DNA from: Cellvibrionaceae bacterium
GTDB lineage: Bacteria > Pseudomonadota > Gammaproteobacteria > Pseudomonadales > Cellvibrionaceae
DNA length: 64,000 bases
Direction: 5' to 3'
NCBI GenBank assembly: GCA_025800365.1
Contig: JAOXRT010000188.1
Location: 1 to 64,000 of the forward strand
Shown: positions 9,478-18,105 of the stretch, one piece after another
Position numbering within the stretch: the stretch's first letter is position 1
Layout: the number at the start of each line of letters is the position of its first letter
Notes under the pieces: generated by a model
Seen by the model: the letters and a program-made list of their open reading frames with translations, nothing else
Databases searched by the model: none
Told to the model about the DNA's origin: nothing
Program-made: the position numbers and the translations under genes

Positions 9478-12054
9478 TTAGGGCTTATTTGCGCGCAGTT
9501 TAAATTCTACGCTTGGTAAGTTTTCACCGAACAATTCAATTGGACGCCACTGTTGCTGGCTGAACAATTTACTCTGATCAATAAAATGCGGCGATTCAGG
9601 ATCATGGGCTTGGCCATAGCTTAGGAACATTTCGCCCTTGGGACCTTGCTCGTCAAACTGTAATGCCATCACAAAACTCGAGCCGTAGTTTACTGGATAG
9701 CCAGAAACCGATTGCTCAGCTTGCTGACGAGTTCGCAGTGGGCTAAAGGGTTGTGAACTGGCCGCCTTACCGATATCCACTAGAGCTAACTCTGAATGAC
9801 CACGATTTCGTGCTCGGGTATGGGAGTAGTTAAAAATACCTTCCCAAGAATAACCGCCACTAATGGCAATGGGCTCTAGGCCTGGGGCTTTAGGGATATT
9901 TTGAATATCACCCAGTTTTGCATCCAGCGCTACTGCATTGTCTTCCAATCGTTTCGCCGCTTTGGCAAGAGCCAGCAACACTTCATCTTGCTCTGCATTG
10001 GTCGCAGGGGCTAGGCCACCTGGTGTCATTGCGGGTTTGGCAGGGTCAAAGGCATTGGCAAACAATTTGTCATTAAGGTCACGATGACCACGTACACGGA
10101 ACTCTGCCAAAAACTCACGCATTAAGTGTGCGCCTTGGCTTTCAAGCAGATAGCGGCCATCCCAATTTTTTAGGCTGGCACATGCGGCTGATAAATCATA
10201 TTCGCCACTGTCCAAAGTTTGCAGCGGGGAAGCTTCACAGCGCTCGGCTAGGCTGGCTCGAAGCTGTTGGCCAAACAAAGAGTGATTGTCAGTGAAAACA
10301 GATTTGAGCTCTTCATAGCTAAATAGATTGTCCTCGCCGGCTGGCTTGTCTGCGCTACGATTACTGATCAATAGGGCATTAAAGCGTGTACGGGGGCTGC
10401 GATGGCTGCGCTCCGGCCCGTAAACAATACTAAAGCCTTCCAAGGGTTCTTCAATATGACTCAGCCAATGGCTGGAGTTAGCATTAAATACATAGTCATT
10501 ACGTAAAGCCTGTGGCGCTTCTTGAATTGGAATTAAGCCGCTTTGGCGAGCGCCCTCGGTGGGCTGCCATTCAAAGGCAGCTTTATTTCCTGGCAGTAAC
10601 ATGGCACCACCGCCATCACGCCATAGCCCAGCGAGTTCTGGGCTGTGCATGGCTTTGCGCCAATAGCCTTCAGCCGCTTCGCTGAGCTTAGGTGTTTGAG
10701 TGCCATCGATATACAGAACACGTCCATCTTTGGCGGCCATCATTGTATTCACCCAAGGGATGGAGCGGTGATCGCTAAAGGCTTGTAAGAACTCTTCTGG
10801 GCTCTGCGCTTTGGCCATGGCAACCCAATGACTGAGCATGCCGGTATTATCTAAATTGGCGTCGCGAATGCTGATGGCCGATTTATCAGTCCAAGCAAGG
10901 CTGGGGGCCAGCGAGCCTAGATTAACAATCGGGCCGAAATGGCTATTGTAGACAGTATGCTCTTGGGTTTGTAGCTCACTGTCATTTGCTGTGCCGTCTT
11001 GGTTATTAGCCGGAGTCTTCACTTTAATACTGACTGTTTTAGCGGTGATATCTTTAAAGCCATTTTCATATCGGTAGCGCATCGGGTTGCTAGGATCTAG
11101 CTCAAGTTGATAAAGGGTAAAGCGCTTGGATTGAGAAACGGTGTGGGTCCAGCCAAGGTTTTCATTGAAGCCAATGCTTACCCCGGGTAAACCAATCATG
11201 CCGACACCGGCAATACTGAGCTCGCCTGGGATGGTGAGATGCTGTTGGTAGAAACGCAACTCGCCATCATAAGGGAAGTGAGGATTGGCCATTAGCAAGC
11301 TGTTTGCGTCACTGGCTTTCTCTTTACCGATAGCCCAGCCATTACTGCCAATGCCTCGGGAGGTCAATAAATGTTCAGCATCTAAGCTAGGTGTCGTGAG
11401 GCTAACTTTTTCTCCGGGTGGTTTTGCTGATGCAATAGCTCCTAGAAAAGCTCGGCTACTCGATAGCAGTGCCAAATCCATATGATAGGCTAATAGATCT
11501 TCCACGGTGATGCTGCTGACCCAATCCGCATTGCGGCAAGGCGAAGGGTATTGGCTCGGATCTTCACGTTCACTGAGATTTTTATTAAAACCGTCAACAT
11601 AGCCTTGTAACAAATTCTGCATATCAGGCTGTAGGGCAGGGTAAAGAGTCTTAGCACGATCAAGCAAACCAAGAGATTTGTAGGCTACATCAGCTAAGAT
11701 GTATTTATGCTGTGGGCCGGCCCCTAAATAAAGCGCTGCCTCGCCTCTAACATTACGGATTTGCTCAGAAAGTGTGCAAAGGTTTTCTCTAGCTTGCATA
11801 TAGCCGCTGGCATAGCCCAAGCTGCCGTAGTCCTTGGCCACGATATGAGGCACAGCATATTTATCCAAATGCACATCGGCCGAGTAGTGGTAGCTTTCTT
11901 CTGAGGCTTTAGTTTCAGCCTGCTTGGCTGGCTCATCTTGCTGGCTGCAGGCGCTTAATAGGCCAAGGCCAATCACGCAGAGTGGCAGGGTGTAGCGCTT
12001 ATGGTTTATTTGTGCAGGGTATTTGGCAATTTGAGCCATTAATCGTTTGGGCAT
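9478..12054 (-). CDS. penicillin acylase family protein (acyl-homoserine lactone acylase-like), lipoprotein
   Basis: N-terminal-nucleophile amidohydrolase of the penicillin/AHL acylase family, about 858 residues. A lipobox LSAC follows a hydrophobic stretch, so a lipid-anchored envelope enzyme is expected; the n-region before it is long (~27 residues). Self-cleavage should expose the Ser of GIGSNGWAIG as the N-terminal nucleophile of the beta chain. MIGLPGVSIGFNENLGWTHT and the family Asn/Arg regions are present. ATG at 12054 is chosen because AAGGA lies seven bases upstream; an in-frame ATG at 12069 would place that site inside the gene. Members degrade quorum-sensing lactones or other N-acyl compounds; the substrate is not determined. 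Confidence 0.9.
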   Translation of the reverse strand: MPKRLMAQIAKYPAQINHKRYTLPLCVIGLGLLSACSQQDEPAKQAETKASEESYHYSADVHLDKYAVPHIVAKDYGSLGYASGYMQARENLCTLSEQIRNVRGEAALYLGAGPQHKYILADVAYKSLGLLDRAKTLYPALQPDMQNLLQGYVDGFNKNLSEREDPSQYPSPCRNADWVSSITVEDLLAYHMDLALLSSSRAFLGAIASAKPPGEKVSLTTPSLDAEHLLTSRGIGSNGWAIGKEKASDANSLLMANPHFPYDGELRFYQQHLTIPGELSIAGVGMIGLPGVSIGFNENLGWTHTVSQSKRFTLYQLELDPSNPMRYRYENGFKDITAKTVSIKVKTPANNQDGTANDSELQTQEHTVYNSHFGPIVNLGSLAPSLAWTDKSAISIRDANLDNTGMLSHWVAMAKAQSPEEFLQAFSDHRSIPWVNTMMAAKDGRVLYIDGTQTPKLSEAAEGYWRKAMHSPELAGLWRDGGGAMLLPGNKAAFEWQPTEGARQSGLIPIQEAPQALRNDYVFNANSSHWLSHIEEPLEGFSIVYGPERSHRSPRTRFNALLISNRSADKPAGEDNLFSYEELKSVFTDNHSLFGQQLRASLAERCEASPLQTLDSGEYDLSAACASLKNWDGRYLLESQGAHLMREFLAEFRVRGHRDLNDKLFANAFDPAKPAMTPGGLAPATNAEQDEVLLALAKAAKRLEDNAVALDAKLGDIQNIPKAPGLEPIAISGGYSWEGIFNYSHTRARNRGHSELALVDIGKAASSQPFSPLRTRQQAEQSVSGYPVNYGSSFVMALQFDEQGPKGEMFLSYGQAHDPESPHFIDQSKLFSQQQWRPIELFGENLPSVEFKLRANKP

Positions 12055-12290
12055 TTGCGAGTCCTTCATTGTTATTATCTCGTGAGATGGCGGTCAGTAT
12101 ATCGCGCTACTTGTGTAATAAAACCGACTTTGTTCAGAATTTCATTTCTCTGGCGCTTGAGGATGAAAATGTGCAGTAGCGGGCTACACTTAAGGTATCT
12201 TTGAGTTTGCTTCCGAGCTTAATATTTGAAGGAATATGCCGATAGCATGCTTATGGCTCCGTTTTTGTATTACATAGGCAATTTTGTTTC

Positions 12291-13463
12291 ATGCGTTTGT
12301 TAAAGGTTCAAGCCGAAAACCTGCGCCCCGGCATGTTCGTTGCCGAGCTAGACCGTCCCTGGCTGGAAACTCCGTTTACCCTACAAGGCTTTGTCGTCCG
12401 CGACGATGAAGATGTTCTGTATATCGGTCGCTATGTGGATTTTGTTTATATTGATGCCGATTATGCTGGTTCCAATCTATTCCTGCCTGAGCAGCCAAAG
12501 CAAAAAACGGTTATTAAAGAACGCCTGAGTATCAAAGCTGATTTTGAACAGGCCAAAAGCTCTTTTAATTCGGCCAGTGAGTCTCTCGATAGAGTGTTTA
12601 GCGCCCTCAACAATGGGGCGCAAACCGATATCCAAGTCGTTCGTGAATCCGTACAGCCTTTAATCGATGGTGTCTTTAAGAACAAGGAGGCTATGGCGGC
12701 TCTGGTTAGGATGAAGGAATCCTCAGATTATCGCTATCAACATGGTATTTCCATGGCAGTCTGGGCCGCGATTCTAGGGCGCCATATTGGATTGCCCATC
12801 GATGAGCTAGAAAAGCTGGTGGTGGGTTGCGCCATGTGCGATGTGGGAATGACCCGTTTGCCCGATGAAATTTTTAAGCAGTCATCAGGCTTAACCGAAT
12901 ACCAGCGTCAAATGGTGGAGCTGCATACGCGCCTAGGTGTGCAGATGGTTGATGAGAATGGTGATGCTGATATTGAGGTGCTGGCGATTATCAAAAGCCA
13001 TCACGAGCGCTTCGATGGTAGCGGATACCCAGAAGGTTTGACAGGGGCTGATATTCCGCTCTTGGCAAGGGTGGCGGGTTTAGTCGACGCTTACGATGCC
13101 ATGATCACGCCGCGGCCATATGCCCCAGGCGTCTCCTCTTATGATGCGGTGCAGGAGCTGATCAAGAGCAAAGGCGTTTTATTCCAGGACGCTCTGGTAG
13201 AGCAATTTGTCCAGGCGATTGGCCTATTCCCTACCGGTTCCTTGGTGGAGCTCAATACCGGTGAGGTGGGTATTGTTGTTAAGCAAAATGAAATGCGCCG
13301 ACTTAAACCGGAAGTCGTGTTGGTATTGGACAAGAATAAAGAAAAATTAGCAGCGCTTAAATTGCTGGATCTGGCTGATGAAAATGTATCCATTAGCCAT
13401 TGGATTACCAAAGGCCTGCAGGCAGGCAGCTATGGCGTAAACAGCGAAGAGTACTTTATATGA
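12291..13463 (+). CDS. HD-GYP domain protein with altered HD motif (c-di-GMP phosphodiesterase family)
   Basis: 390 residues: a DUF3391-type N-terminal domain (LRPGMFVAELDRPWLETPF) followed by an HD-GYP domain, the class that hydrolyses c-di-GMP. HHERFDGSGYP (residues 237-247) and LVDAYDAM are intact. The signature HD of HDxGK is CD: the segment reads AMCDVGMTRLPDE with Cys183 in place of the metal-binding His, and Met in place of Lys. This suggests lost or altered activity. The next gene, an EAL protein, overlaps the stop codon by ATGA, so the two are translationally coupled. Confidence 0.92.
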   Translation: MRLLKVQAENLRPGMFVAELDRPWLETPFTLQGFVVRDDEDVLYIGRYVDFVYIDADYAGSNLFLPEQPKQKTVIKERLSIKADFEQAKSSFNSASESLDRVFSALNNGAQTDIQVVRESVQPLIDGVFKNKEAMAALVRMKESSDYRYQHGISMAVWAAILGRHIGLPIDELEKLVVGCAMCDVGMTRLPDEIFKQSSGLTEYQRQMVELHTRLGVQMVDENGDADIEVLAIIKSHHERFDGSGYPEGLTGADIPLLARVAGLVDAYDAMITPRPYAPGVSSYDAVQELIKSKGVLFQDALVEQFVQAIGLFPTGSLVELNTGEVGIVVKQNEMRRLKPEVVLVLDKNKEKLAALKLLDLADENVSISHWITKGLQAGSYGVNSEEYFI

Positions 13464-14644
13464 GTGGGAAGAAAAGCAAACCATCATATATCGGGCTAAT
13501 TGAAATTGCTGATTATGAAGGCTTAGTTGGTCGGCATGGCCCAGCCTCTGCTCAGTTATTACTCGAAGAGTTTTATCAGCGTTTACAGCGTTGGGCTCGT
13601 CCCCAAGATCAAGCCAAGGTACTTAAAAATAGGCGCTTTATGGTCATGCTAGATGGTGTGCATGATGATGCTCAGTTGCAACTTGCAACGGCCAAGCTTA
13701 TCCGTCTATTCGAAGCGCCCTGTGATTTGATGGGCATCACTGCGCCGATAAAATTCCATGCCGGCTTTTGCTTACATGAAGGGCAGGATGCCGAGCAAAC
13801 GCTGTTGCGCTGTCGAATAGCCTTGCGCCAAGCTCGCAAGGGTGGGCTGGCTATTCAGATATATCATCATGAATTTCAAGCCAGCCTTGATGACGAACCA
13901 CGTTTAGTTGAAGCGCTTGAGCGAGCCTTGGATCGAGGTGAGTTTCAACTCTATTATCAGCCAAAGTTACACACCGGTTATCGGACGGTAATTGGTGCCG
14001 AGGCGCTGTTGCGTTGGCACAGTAGCGATAAGAAAGTGATTAACCCGGTGCAGTTTATCGATGTTGCTGAGCGACATGATGTTATTCGCCCAATTACTTG
14101 GTGGGTAATGAAATCAGCGGTAGCGCGCTTACGCAATTGGCCGGATAATCTCGGCATTTCGGTGAATGTGCCACCTTGCTTATTGCTCGATGATGAAATC
14201 GTGACGGTGCTATCAGATGCCTTGGCGATATACAGCGTTGCGCCGCATCGCTTAACCATCGAAATCACCGAGAACTTGATGATCAGTGATTATGAACACT
14301 TGGTTCTGAATTTACATTCTCTGCATGATATCGGTGTCAGAATTTCCATTGACGATTTTGGTACAGGTTATTCTTCACTGGCCCAGTTTCGCAACTTGCC
14401 TGCCAATGAGCTTAAAATAGATAAGAGCTTTGTGCTGGCCATGCGTGAATCTGAAAAGGATATGGCCATCGTAAAAGCGGTTATTGATTTGGCCAGAAAC
14501 TTCAGCATGCGGGTTGTTGCTGAAGGGGTAGAGGATCAGGAAACCGCCAGCCTATTAACCGATTTAGGCGCCGATCAGCTGCAAGGCTTTTTGTTTGATA
14601 AACCTTTGCCGCTGGCGGATTTCGAAAAGCGATACCTCAAATAG
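13460..14644 (+). CDS. EAL domain c-di-GMP phosphodiesterase with degenerate GGDEF
   Basis: 394 residues from an ATG that overlaps the preceding stop (ATGA). The first ~150 residues look like a GGDEF fold without the GGDEF motif, so no cyclase activity is expected. The EAL domain has the full catalytic set: EALLRW (~180), an Asn in SVNVPP, EITEN, DDFGTGYSSL, ELKIDKSFV, AEGVE and LQGF. It should hydrolyse c-di-GMP to pGpG. Coupling to an HD-GYP protein that has lost its His suggests the partner regulates or scaffolds it. Confidence 0.93.
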   Translation: MSGKKSKPSYIGLIEIADYEGLVGRHGPASAQLLLEEFYQRLQRWARPQDQAKVLKNRRFMVMLDGVHDDAQLQLATAKLIRLFEAPCDLMGITAPIKFHAGFCLHEGQDAEQTLLRCRIALRQARKGGLAIQIYHHEFQASLDDEPRLVEALERALDRGEFQLYYQPKLHTGYRTVIGAEALLRWHSSDKKVINPVQFIDVAERHDVIRPITWWVMKSAVARLRNWPDNLGISVNVPPCLLLDDEIVTVLSDALAIYSVAPHRLTIEITENLMISDYEHLVLNLHSLHDIGVRISIDDFGTGYSSLAQFRNLPANELKIDKSFVLAMRESEKDMAIVKAVIDLARNFSMRVVAEGVEDQETASLLTDLGADQLQGFLFDKPLPLADFEKRYLK

Positions 14645-14665
14645 ACCTCAGCCCTGAGGCCAAGG

Positions 14666-15070
14666 CTAAAGCCAAGGCAGGAAGCCAGCGATTAACATGC
14701 CTGCTAATCCAAATAAGCTCAAGCCAAAGGCCACACTTCTAGCCAGCGAATAATTAGAGTAGTAAAACAGCATATGCAGCAGGCGGCCAAGTAAGTACAG
14801 CGCTGCGCTATTGTTTAGCCAGTTTGGCGATGCGGCAGAAAACATTCCAAACATGGCCAGTAGAATAAAAATGGCGACGCTTTCGTTAGTGTTCGCATGG
14901 CTTCTAAACGCTCTAAACAAAAAGCTGCTTTGATCAACTTCAATGGGGTGTCCTGGTTTATGTCGACTCTTTAAGCCAGCAACATCCAAGATAAGCAGCT
15001 GTGCAAAACTAAGCGCCGCCATTAATCCCATCACTAAAACGGTCATGCTATAGGCATCATTTACTTGCAT
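14666..15070 (-). CDS. MAPEG family membrane protein
   Basis: 134 residues with four hydrophobic helices. The family signature appears as FRSHANTNESVAIF (conserved Arg-Asn-Glu around a loop) and the later GRLLHMLFYY. MAPEG proteins are trimeric membrane enzymes that use or relate to glutathione; the bacterial ones are mostly uncharacterised. It converges with the EAL gene and is divergent from the BlaI promoter region. Confidence 0.87.
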   Translation of the reverse strand: MQVNDAYSMTVLVMGLMAALSFAQLLILDVAGLKSRHKPGHPIEVDQSSFLFRAFRSHANTNESVAIFILLAMFGMFSAASPNWLNNSAALYLLGRLLHMLFYYSNYSLARSVAFGLSLFGLAGMLIAGFLPWL

Positions 15071-15240
15071 GCTGTATTCCTTTCACTTTCAAATCTTTAG
15101 GCCCTAGAAACTCAGCAAAACATATCCCATAGCAAACGCCCTGTATAGTGCTGAAATTGCAAGAGAGCATTGCAGTTTTATATCGCGCCACTTCCTCTTC
15201 GGCTCTTTTCGAGCTTCTATGGGGCGGCCAAATTGCAGGC

Positions 15241-15269
15241 TTGCTACATTGTAGTAGTTGTGTTAATTT
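15241..15269 (+). promoter_or_regulatory. promoter of blaI-like/M56-M23 operon
   Basis: Candidate sigma-70 promoter: TTGCTA at 15241-15246, 17-base spacer, TAATTT at 15264-15269. The first BlaI-type operator lies in the spacer and the second covers the expected start of transcription. This geometry is what is expected for autorepression by a BlaI/MecI protein. Confidence 0.6.
15244..15257. promoter_or_regulatory. BlaI/MecI-type operator, copy 1
   Basis: CTACATTGTAGTAG contains the dyad CTACA-T-TGTAG, the TACAnnTGTA-like core recognised by the BlaI/MecI/CopY family. The identical 17-base block GCTACATTGTAGTAGTT occurs again exactly 32 bp downstream, about three helical turns, so both dimers would sit on one DNA face. 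Confidence 0.75.
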
Positions 15270-15275
15270 CGCCTG

Positions 15276-15289
15276 CTACATTGTAGTAG
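15276..15289. promoter_or_regulatory. BlaI/MecI-type operator, copy 2
   Basis: Exact second copy of CTACATTGTAGTAG, 32 bp after the first and overlapping the predicted transcription start. No other copy was noticed in this window, so within it the operon appears self-regulated only. Confidence 0.75.
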
Positions 15290-15379
15290 TTTATGGATTG
15301 TAAACGGCAGCTTGTGAGATTGAAAGCTGCGATAGCTGAAGGGCTTGCGTGCTGTAAAGACGATAAATGGTAAGAAAAA

Positions 15380-15754
15380 GTGAAGAGACTTCCTGAACTC
15401 AGTAAAGCCGAGTATGAAATATTACGTGAACTTTGGCGCTCCGGGGATAGCACGGTTAGAGCCGTTCATGACCAATTGGCTGAGTCGACCGATTGGGCAT
15501 ACACCACCACCAAGACCCATATGGATAGAATGGTAAAGCGCGGCTTGTTAAAACGTTATAAAGATTCTGAAGGCAATCAATACAGTGCTCTGCTCAGTAA
15601 GCCTGAAGGGTTAGTAAAGATGGTGCGTTATTTTGCCGAGCGTGTCCTAGAGCTTGATGGCAAATCTGTAGTTTCGATGTTTGCGAAAAGTGAGGCGCTA
15701 AGCCCAAAAGAGATTAAGCAGCTGCGTGAGCTATTGGAGAAGGATGATGACTGA
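15380..15754 (+). CDS. BlaI/MecI/CopY family transcriptional repressor
   Basis: 124 residues with an N-terminal winged helix (LSKAEYEILRELWRSGDSTV, then TTTKTHMDRMVKRGLL) and a C-terminal dimerisation region. In BlaR/BlaI systems the repressor is inactivated by proteolysis started by the M56 membrane protease encoded next to it. Here the M56 gene overlaps its 3' end by eight bases, and two matching operators lie upstream. The start is a GTG. Likely an autoregulated repressor of this operon. Confidence 0.92.
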   Translation: MKRLPELSKAEYEILRELWRSGDSTVRAVHDQLAESTDWAYTTTKTHMDRMVKRGLLKRYKDSEGNQYSALLSKPEGLVKMVRYFAERVLELDGKSVVSMFAKSEALSPKEIKQLRELLEKDDD

Positions 15755-17195
15755 ACTGATTGCGTTATGGCTAGATTTTTTGTATCAGCAGTCACTTTGG
15801 GCCGCCATTCTTTTTCCGGGAATATTGCTCGCGGTTTACGGTTTGCGTAAATCTTATCCTGGCATGTTGGTGGTTATCTGGTTGTTGATTCCCCTGCGCT
15901 TGCTTGCACCTACTGATTTGTCATTTGAATACAGCTTAGCGAGCTGGATTGGAAACTTGCCCGTGGAGTTTAGCGAAACGACATCGGCGATTGATGAACC
16001 CTGGCATCAGTCACAGATTGAACCTGTCGCTAATACTCCGTTGGTCGAGCAGAAACTTTCGGTTTGGCAGTATTTATTTTTTGTTCTTTGGCTGGGTGGC
16101 TTTACTTTCTCTTTAATAAACTTTTTAAGGGCTAGAGAGAATCTCAATAAGCAAATCAAAGGTGCGATAGCTATAGAATCTGGTGAGGATCTACAAATCC
16201 TAAGAAATGCGCAGCGTGATTTATCATGTCGAAGAAATGTGACGCTCTTTAAAAGCAGCGACGCCAATTCTGCTTTTACGCTGGGAACCATAAACCCTGT
16301 CATATGTTTGCCAGGAAAACTGTGGGACGAATTGGATGTACAAGATCGCCGCGCCATAATTTATCACGAGCTCGCGCATGTGAAAGCCTATGATGATCTA
16401 TTGCTGTGCTGCCTGAATTTAATACGTTGCTTGTTCTTTTTTCACCCTGCGATGTGCTATGCACAGGCTCAGATCACCCAGCAGCGTGAGAGGCTCACCG
16501 ATATTGTAGTGGTACAAAATTCTTCTCTAGAGCCCAAACAATATGCCAAGGCCTTATTGAACTATATCGAAAAATCAACATTGAATCGCTTTGCGAGTGT
16601 TGCCCCCAGTGTTGGTGGTCAGTATTTACTGGTGAAATTAAGGATAGAAGCATTGGTTGAAAATAGATTGAACTACGGTTTTGCACACAAGTTATCAAGT
16701 CTGCTGTTGATGATTTGCTTGCTGAGTTTTGTTTTGCCAATGGAGGCTTGGTCTGAAAGTCACAGTGAGGCGAGTGGAGTAAAAAATCAGTCAAAAACTT
16801 TGCTGTTTAAAAGGCCCTTGCTCAGCAAGAGAATCTCGTCGGCTTTTGGTATGCGAAAGCACCCAATAAGTGGCAAATTAAAACAGCACAATGGTATCGA
16901 CTTGCCAGCCAGCCTCGGTAGCCATGTGTTTGCGGTTGCCGATGGTAAGGTTGTAAAGGTGGTTGAAGATAGAGGTTCCAAGCCTAGGTATGTCTATATT
17001 GATCATGGCCAAGGGATAGTCAGTCGATATTTCCAGCTAGGGAACATTCAAGTTAAAGAAAATGATTGGGTTCGCTCTGGCCAGCAGATCGCAGAAATAG
17101 GATCACCTTATCGTGGAACCGGCCCGCATTTACATTTTGAAGTGATGAAAAGCCAAAAGCATGTCGACCCGATGAGCTTCTTTGAGACATTTTGA
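15747..17195 (+). CDS. M56 (BlaR1-type) membrane protease fused to M23 murein endopeptidase domain
   Basis: About 482 residues. The N-terminal part has several membrane helices and the M56 zinc motif HELAH at residues 207-211, facing the cytoplasm in BlaR1-like proteins. After a last helix (LLLMICLLSFVLPME) the outer segment is an M23/LytM domain, not a penicillin-binding domain. M23 zinc ligands are intact: HNGID (His381, Asp385) and HLHFEV (461-463), so it may bind or cut peptidoglycan cross-bridges. ATG 15747 is preferred, with GGAGA six bases upstream; it overlaps the BlaI stop. Inference: a cell-wall-responsive sensor that frees BlaI-repressed genes. Confidence 0.9.
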   Translation: MTELIALWLDFLYQQSLWAAILFPGILLAVYGLRKSYPGMLVVIWLLIPLRLLAPTDLSFEYSLASWIGNLPVEFSETTSAIDEPWHQSQIEPVANTPLVEQKLSVWQYLFFVLWLGGFTFSLINFLRARENLNKQIKGAIAIESGEDLQILRNAQRDLSCRRNVTLFKSSDANSAFTLGTINPVICLPGKLWDELDVQDRRAIIYHELAHVKAYDDLLLCCLNLIRCLFFFHPAMCYAQAQITQQRERLTDIVVVQNSSLEPKQYAKALLNYIEKSTLNRFASVAPSVGGQYLLVKLRIEALVENRLNYGFAHKLSSLLLMICLLSFVLPMEAWSESHSEASGVKNQSKTLLFKRPLLSKRISSAFGMRKHPISGKLKQHNGIDLPASLGSHVFAVADGKVVKVVEDRGSKPRYVYIDHGQGIVSRYFQLGNIQVKENDWVRSGQQIAEIGSPYRGTGPHLHFEVMKSQKHVDPMSFFETF

Positions 17196-17207
17196 GATCT
17201 TTAAGAT

Positions 17208-17230
17208 GCGGTGGGTATGCTGCCCACCGC
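17208..17230. terminator. hairpin between convergent genes
   Basis: Perfect 8-bp stem GCGGTGGG / CCCACCGC with a 7-base loop between the M56-M23 gene and the convergent isomerase gene. There is no T-run on either side, so it may be a transcript-end stabiliser rather than a classic intrinsic terminator. Confidence 0.45.
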
Positions 17231-17251
17231 GCCTGTTGGCAGATTGTCGAG

Positions 17252-17845
17252 CTAAGCCTTCGCTAAGAGCTCTTCAACAAAGTCCAGTCGATCTTGACCA
17301 AAGAACATCTCTCCTTCTAAGAACATGGTAGGTGCGCCAAAGATTTTTCTTTCCGCAGCCTGTTCCGTGGCTTTAATTAATTCAGCTTTAACCTCATCGC
17401 TCTGGCTAAGCTCTATCAGCGCTTTTGCATCCAAGCCCGCTTCGAGCAAGGTGCTGCTAACAACGTCCATATCCCCCATATTCTTTTCTTGCTGCCAAAT
17501 GGCTTGGTAAACGCAATCGACATACTGCGCAAAGCAATTCAATTCTTGGGCAGCAATGGCGGCACGCATTAGATAAAGAGTGTTGATAGGGAAGTGTGGG
17601 TTGAATTTGAGCTCCACCTGATAGCGCTTAGCAAAACGAGGCAGGTCATGGATCAGCATATATTCACCCTTTGCCGGGATGGCGACTGGTGAAGTATTGC
17701 CTGTGGCCTTAAAAATACCACCGAGTAGCATTGGGCGATATTCTACCTGGCAGTCATACTGCTTCGATAATTGTTGTAAGCGCATATGGGCTAGAAATGC
17801 TGTGGGGCTGCCGAAGTCAAAATAAAACTCTATGGTTTTGCTCAT
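17252..17845 (-). CDS. 2-hydroxychromene-2-carboxylate isomerase family protein (DsbA-like fold)
   Basis: 197 residues. IEFYFDFGSPTAFLA at the N-terminus and FGAPTMFLEGEMFFGQDRLD at the C-terminus are the hallmarks of the HCCA isomerase/kappa-class GST-like DsbA family. The Ser of the SP motif takes the place of the redox Cys, so it is a glutathione-dependent isomerase type rather than a thiol oxidase. In naphthalene degraders it acts in the upper pathway, but no aromatic catabolic genes surround it, so the substrate is unknown. Confidence 0.88.
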   Translation of the reverse strand: MSKTIEFYFDFGSPTAFLAHMRLQQLSKQYDCQVEYRPMLLGGIFKATGNTSPVAIPAKGEYMLIHDLPRFAKRYQVELKFNPHFPINTLYLMRAAIAAQELNCFAQYVDCVYQAIWQQEKNMGDMDVVSSTLLEAGLDAKALIELSQSDEVKAELIKATEQAAERKIFGAPTMFLEGEMFFGQDRLDFVEELLAKA

Positions 17846-18105
17846 TATTATCTCCCTAGCTGTACCCTGTGTTGGGTTTAAGCCTTGTTAGCGGTAATTT
17901 GAATTGTTGATTTAAATAGTTGCTTTAACTTATTGCTTTAACTTGCAATACGGTGGTTCCAATATGGAACCTATAATAAGTTTCTTACGAACTCTGGTCA
18001 AAGAGTTTCTCCAAGGCCGGTTCCGAAAAGCGCTAGTGTCGTCTTAGGTCATCTGTTTTAATGTGCCCCTGCCTGTTCTGGGCATCTTTGCTTAAGGGGA
18101 AGTCT

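Larger units (their letters stand above)
15071..15379. other. 309-base divergent intergenic region
   Basis: Separates the MAPEG gene (- strand) from the BlaI gene (+ strand). Its right half contains the two BlaI-type operators and a promoter, listed separately. The left half (15071-15240) shows no clear gene or motif. The leader from the inferred transcription start near 15276 to the GTG start at 15380 is about 100 bases with no obvious ribosome binding site beyond an A/G-rich run (AAGAAAAAG) touching the start codon. Confidence 0.5.

Noticed and set aside
16495-16794. 99-codon minus-strand frame within the M56 gene
   Set aside because: Entirely antisense to a well-supported protein domain and lacks a start signal.
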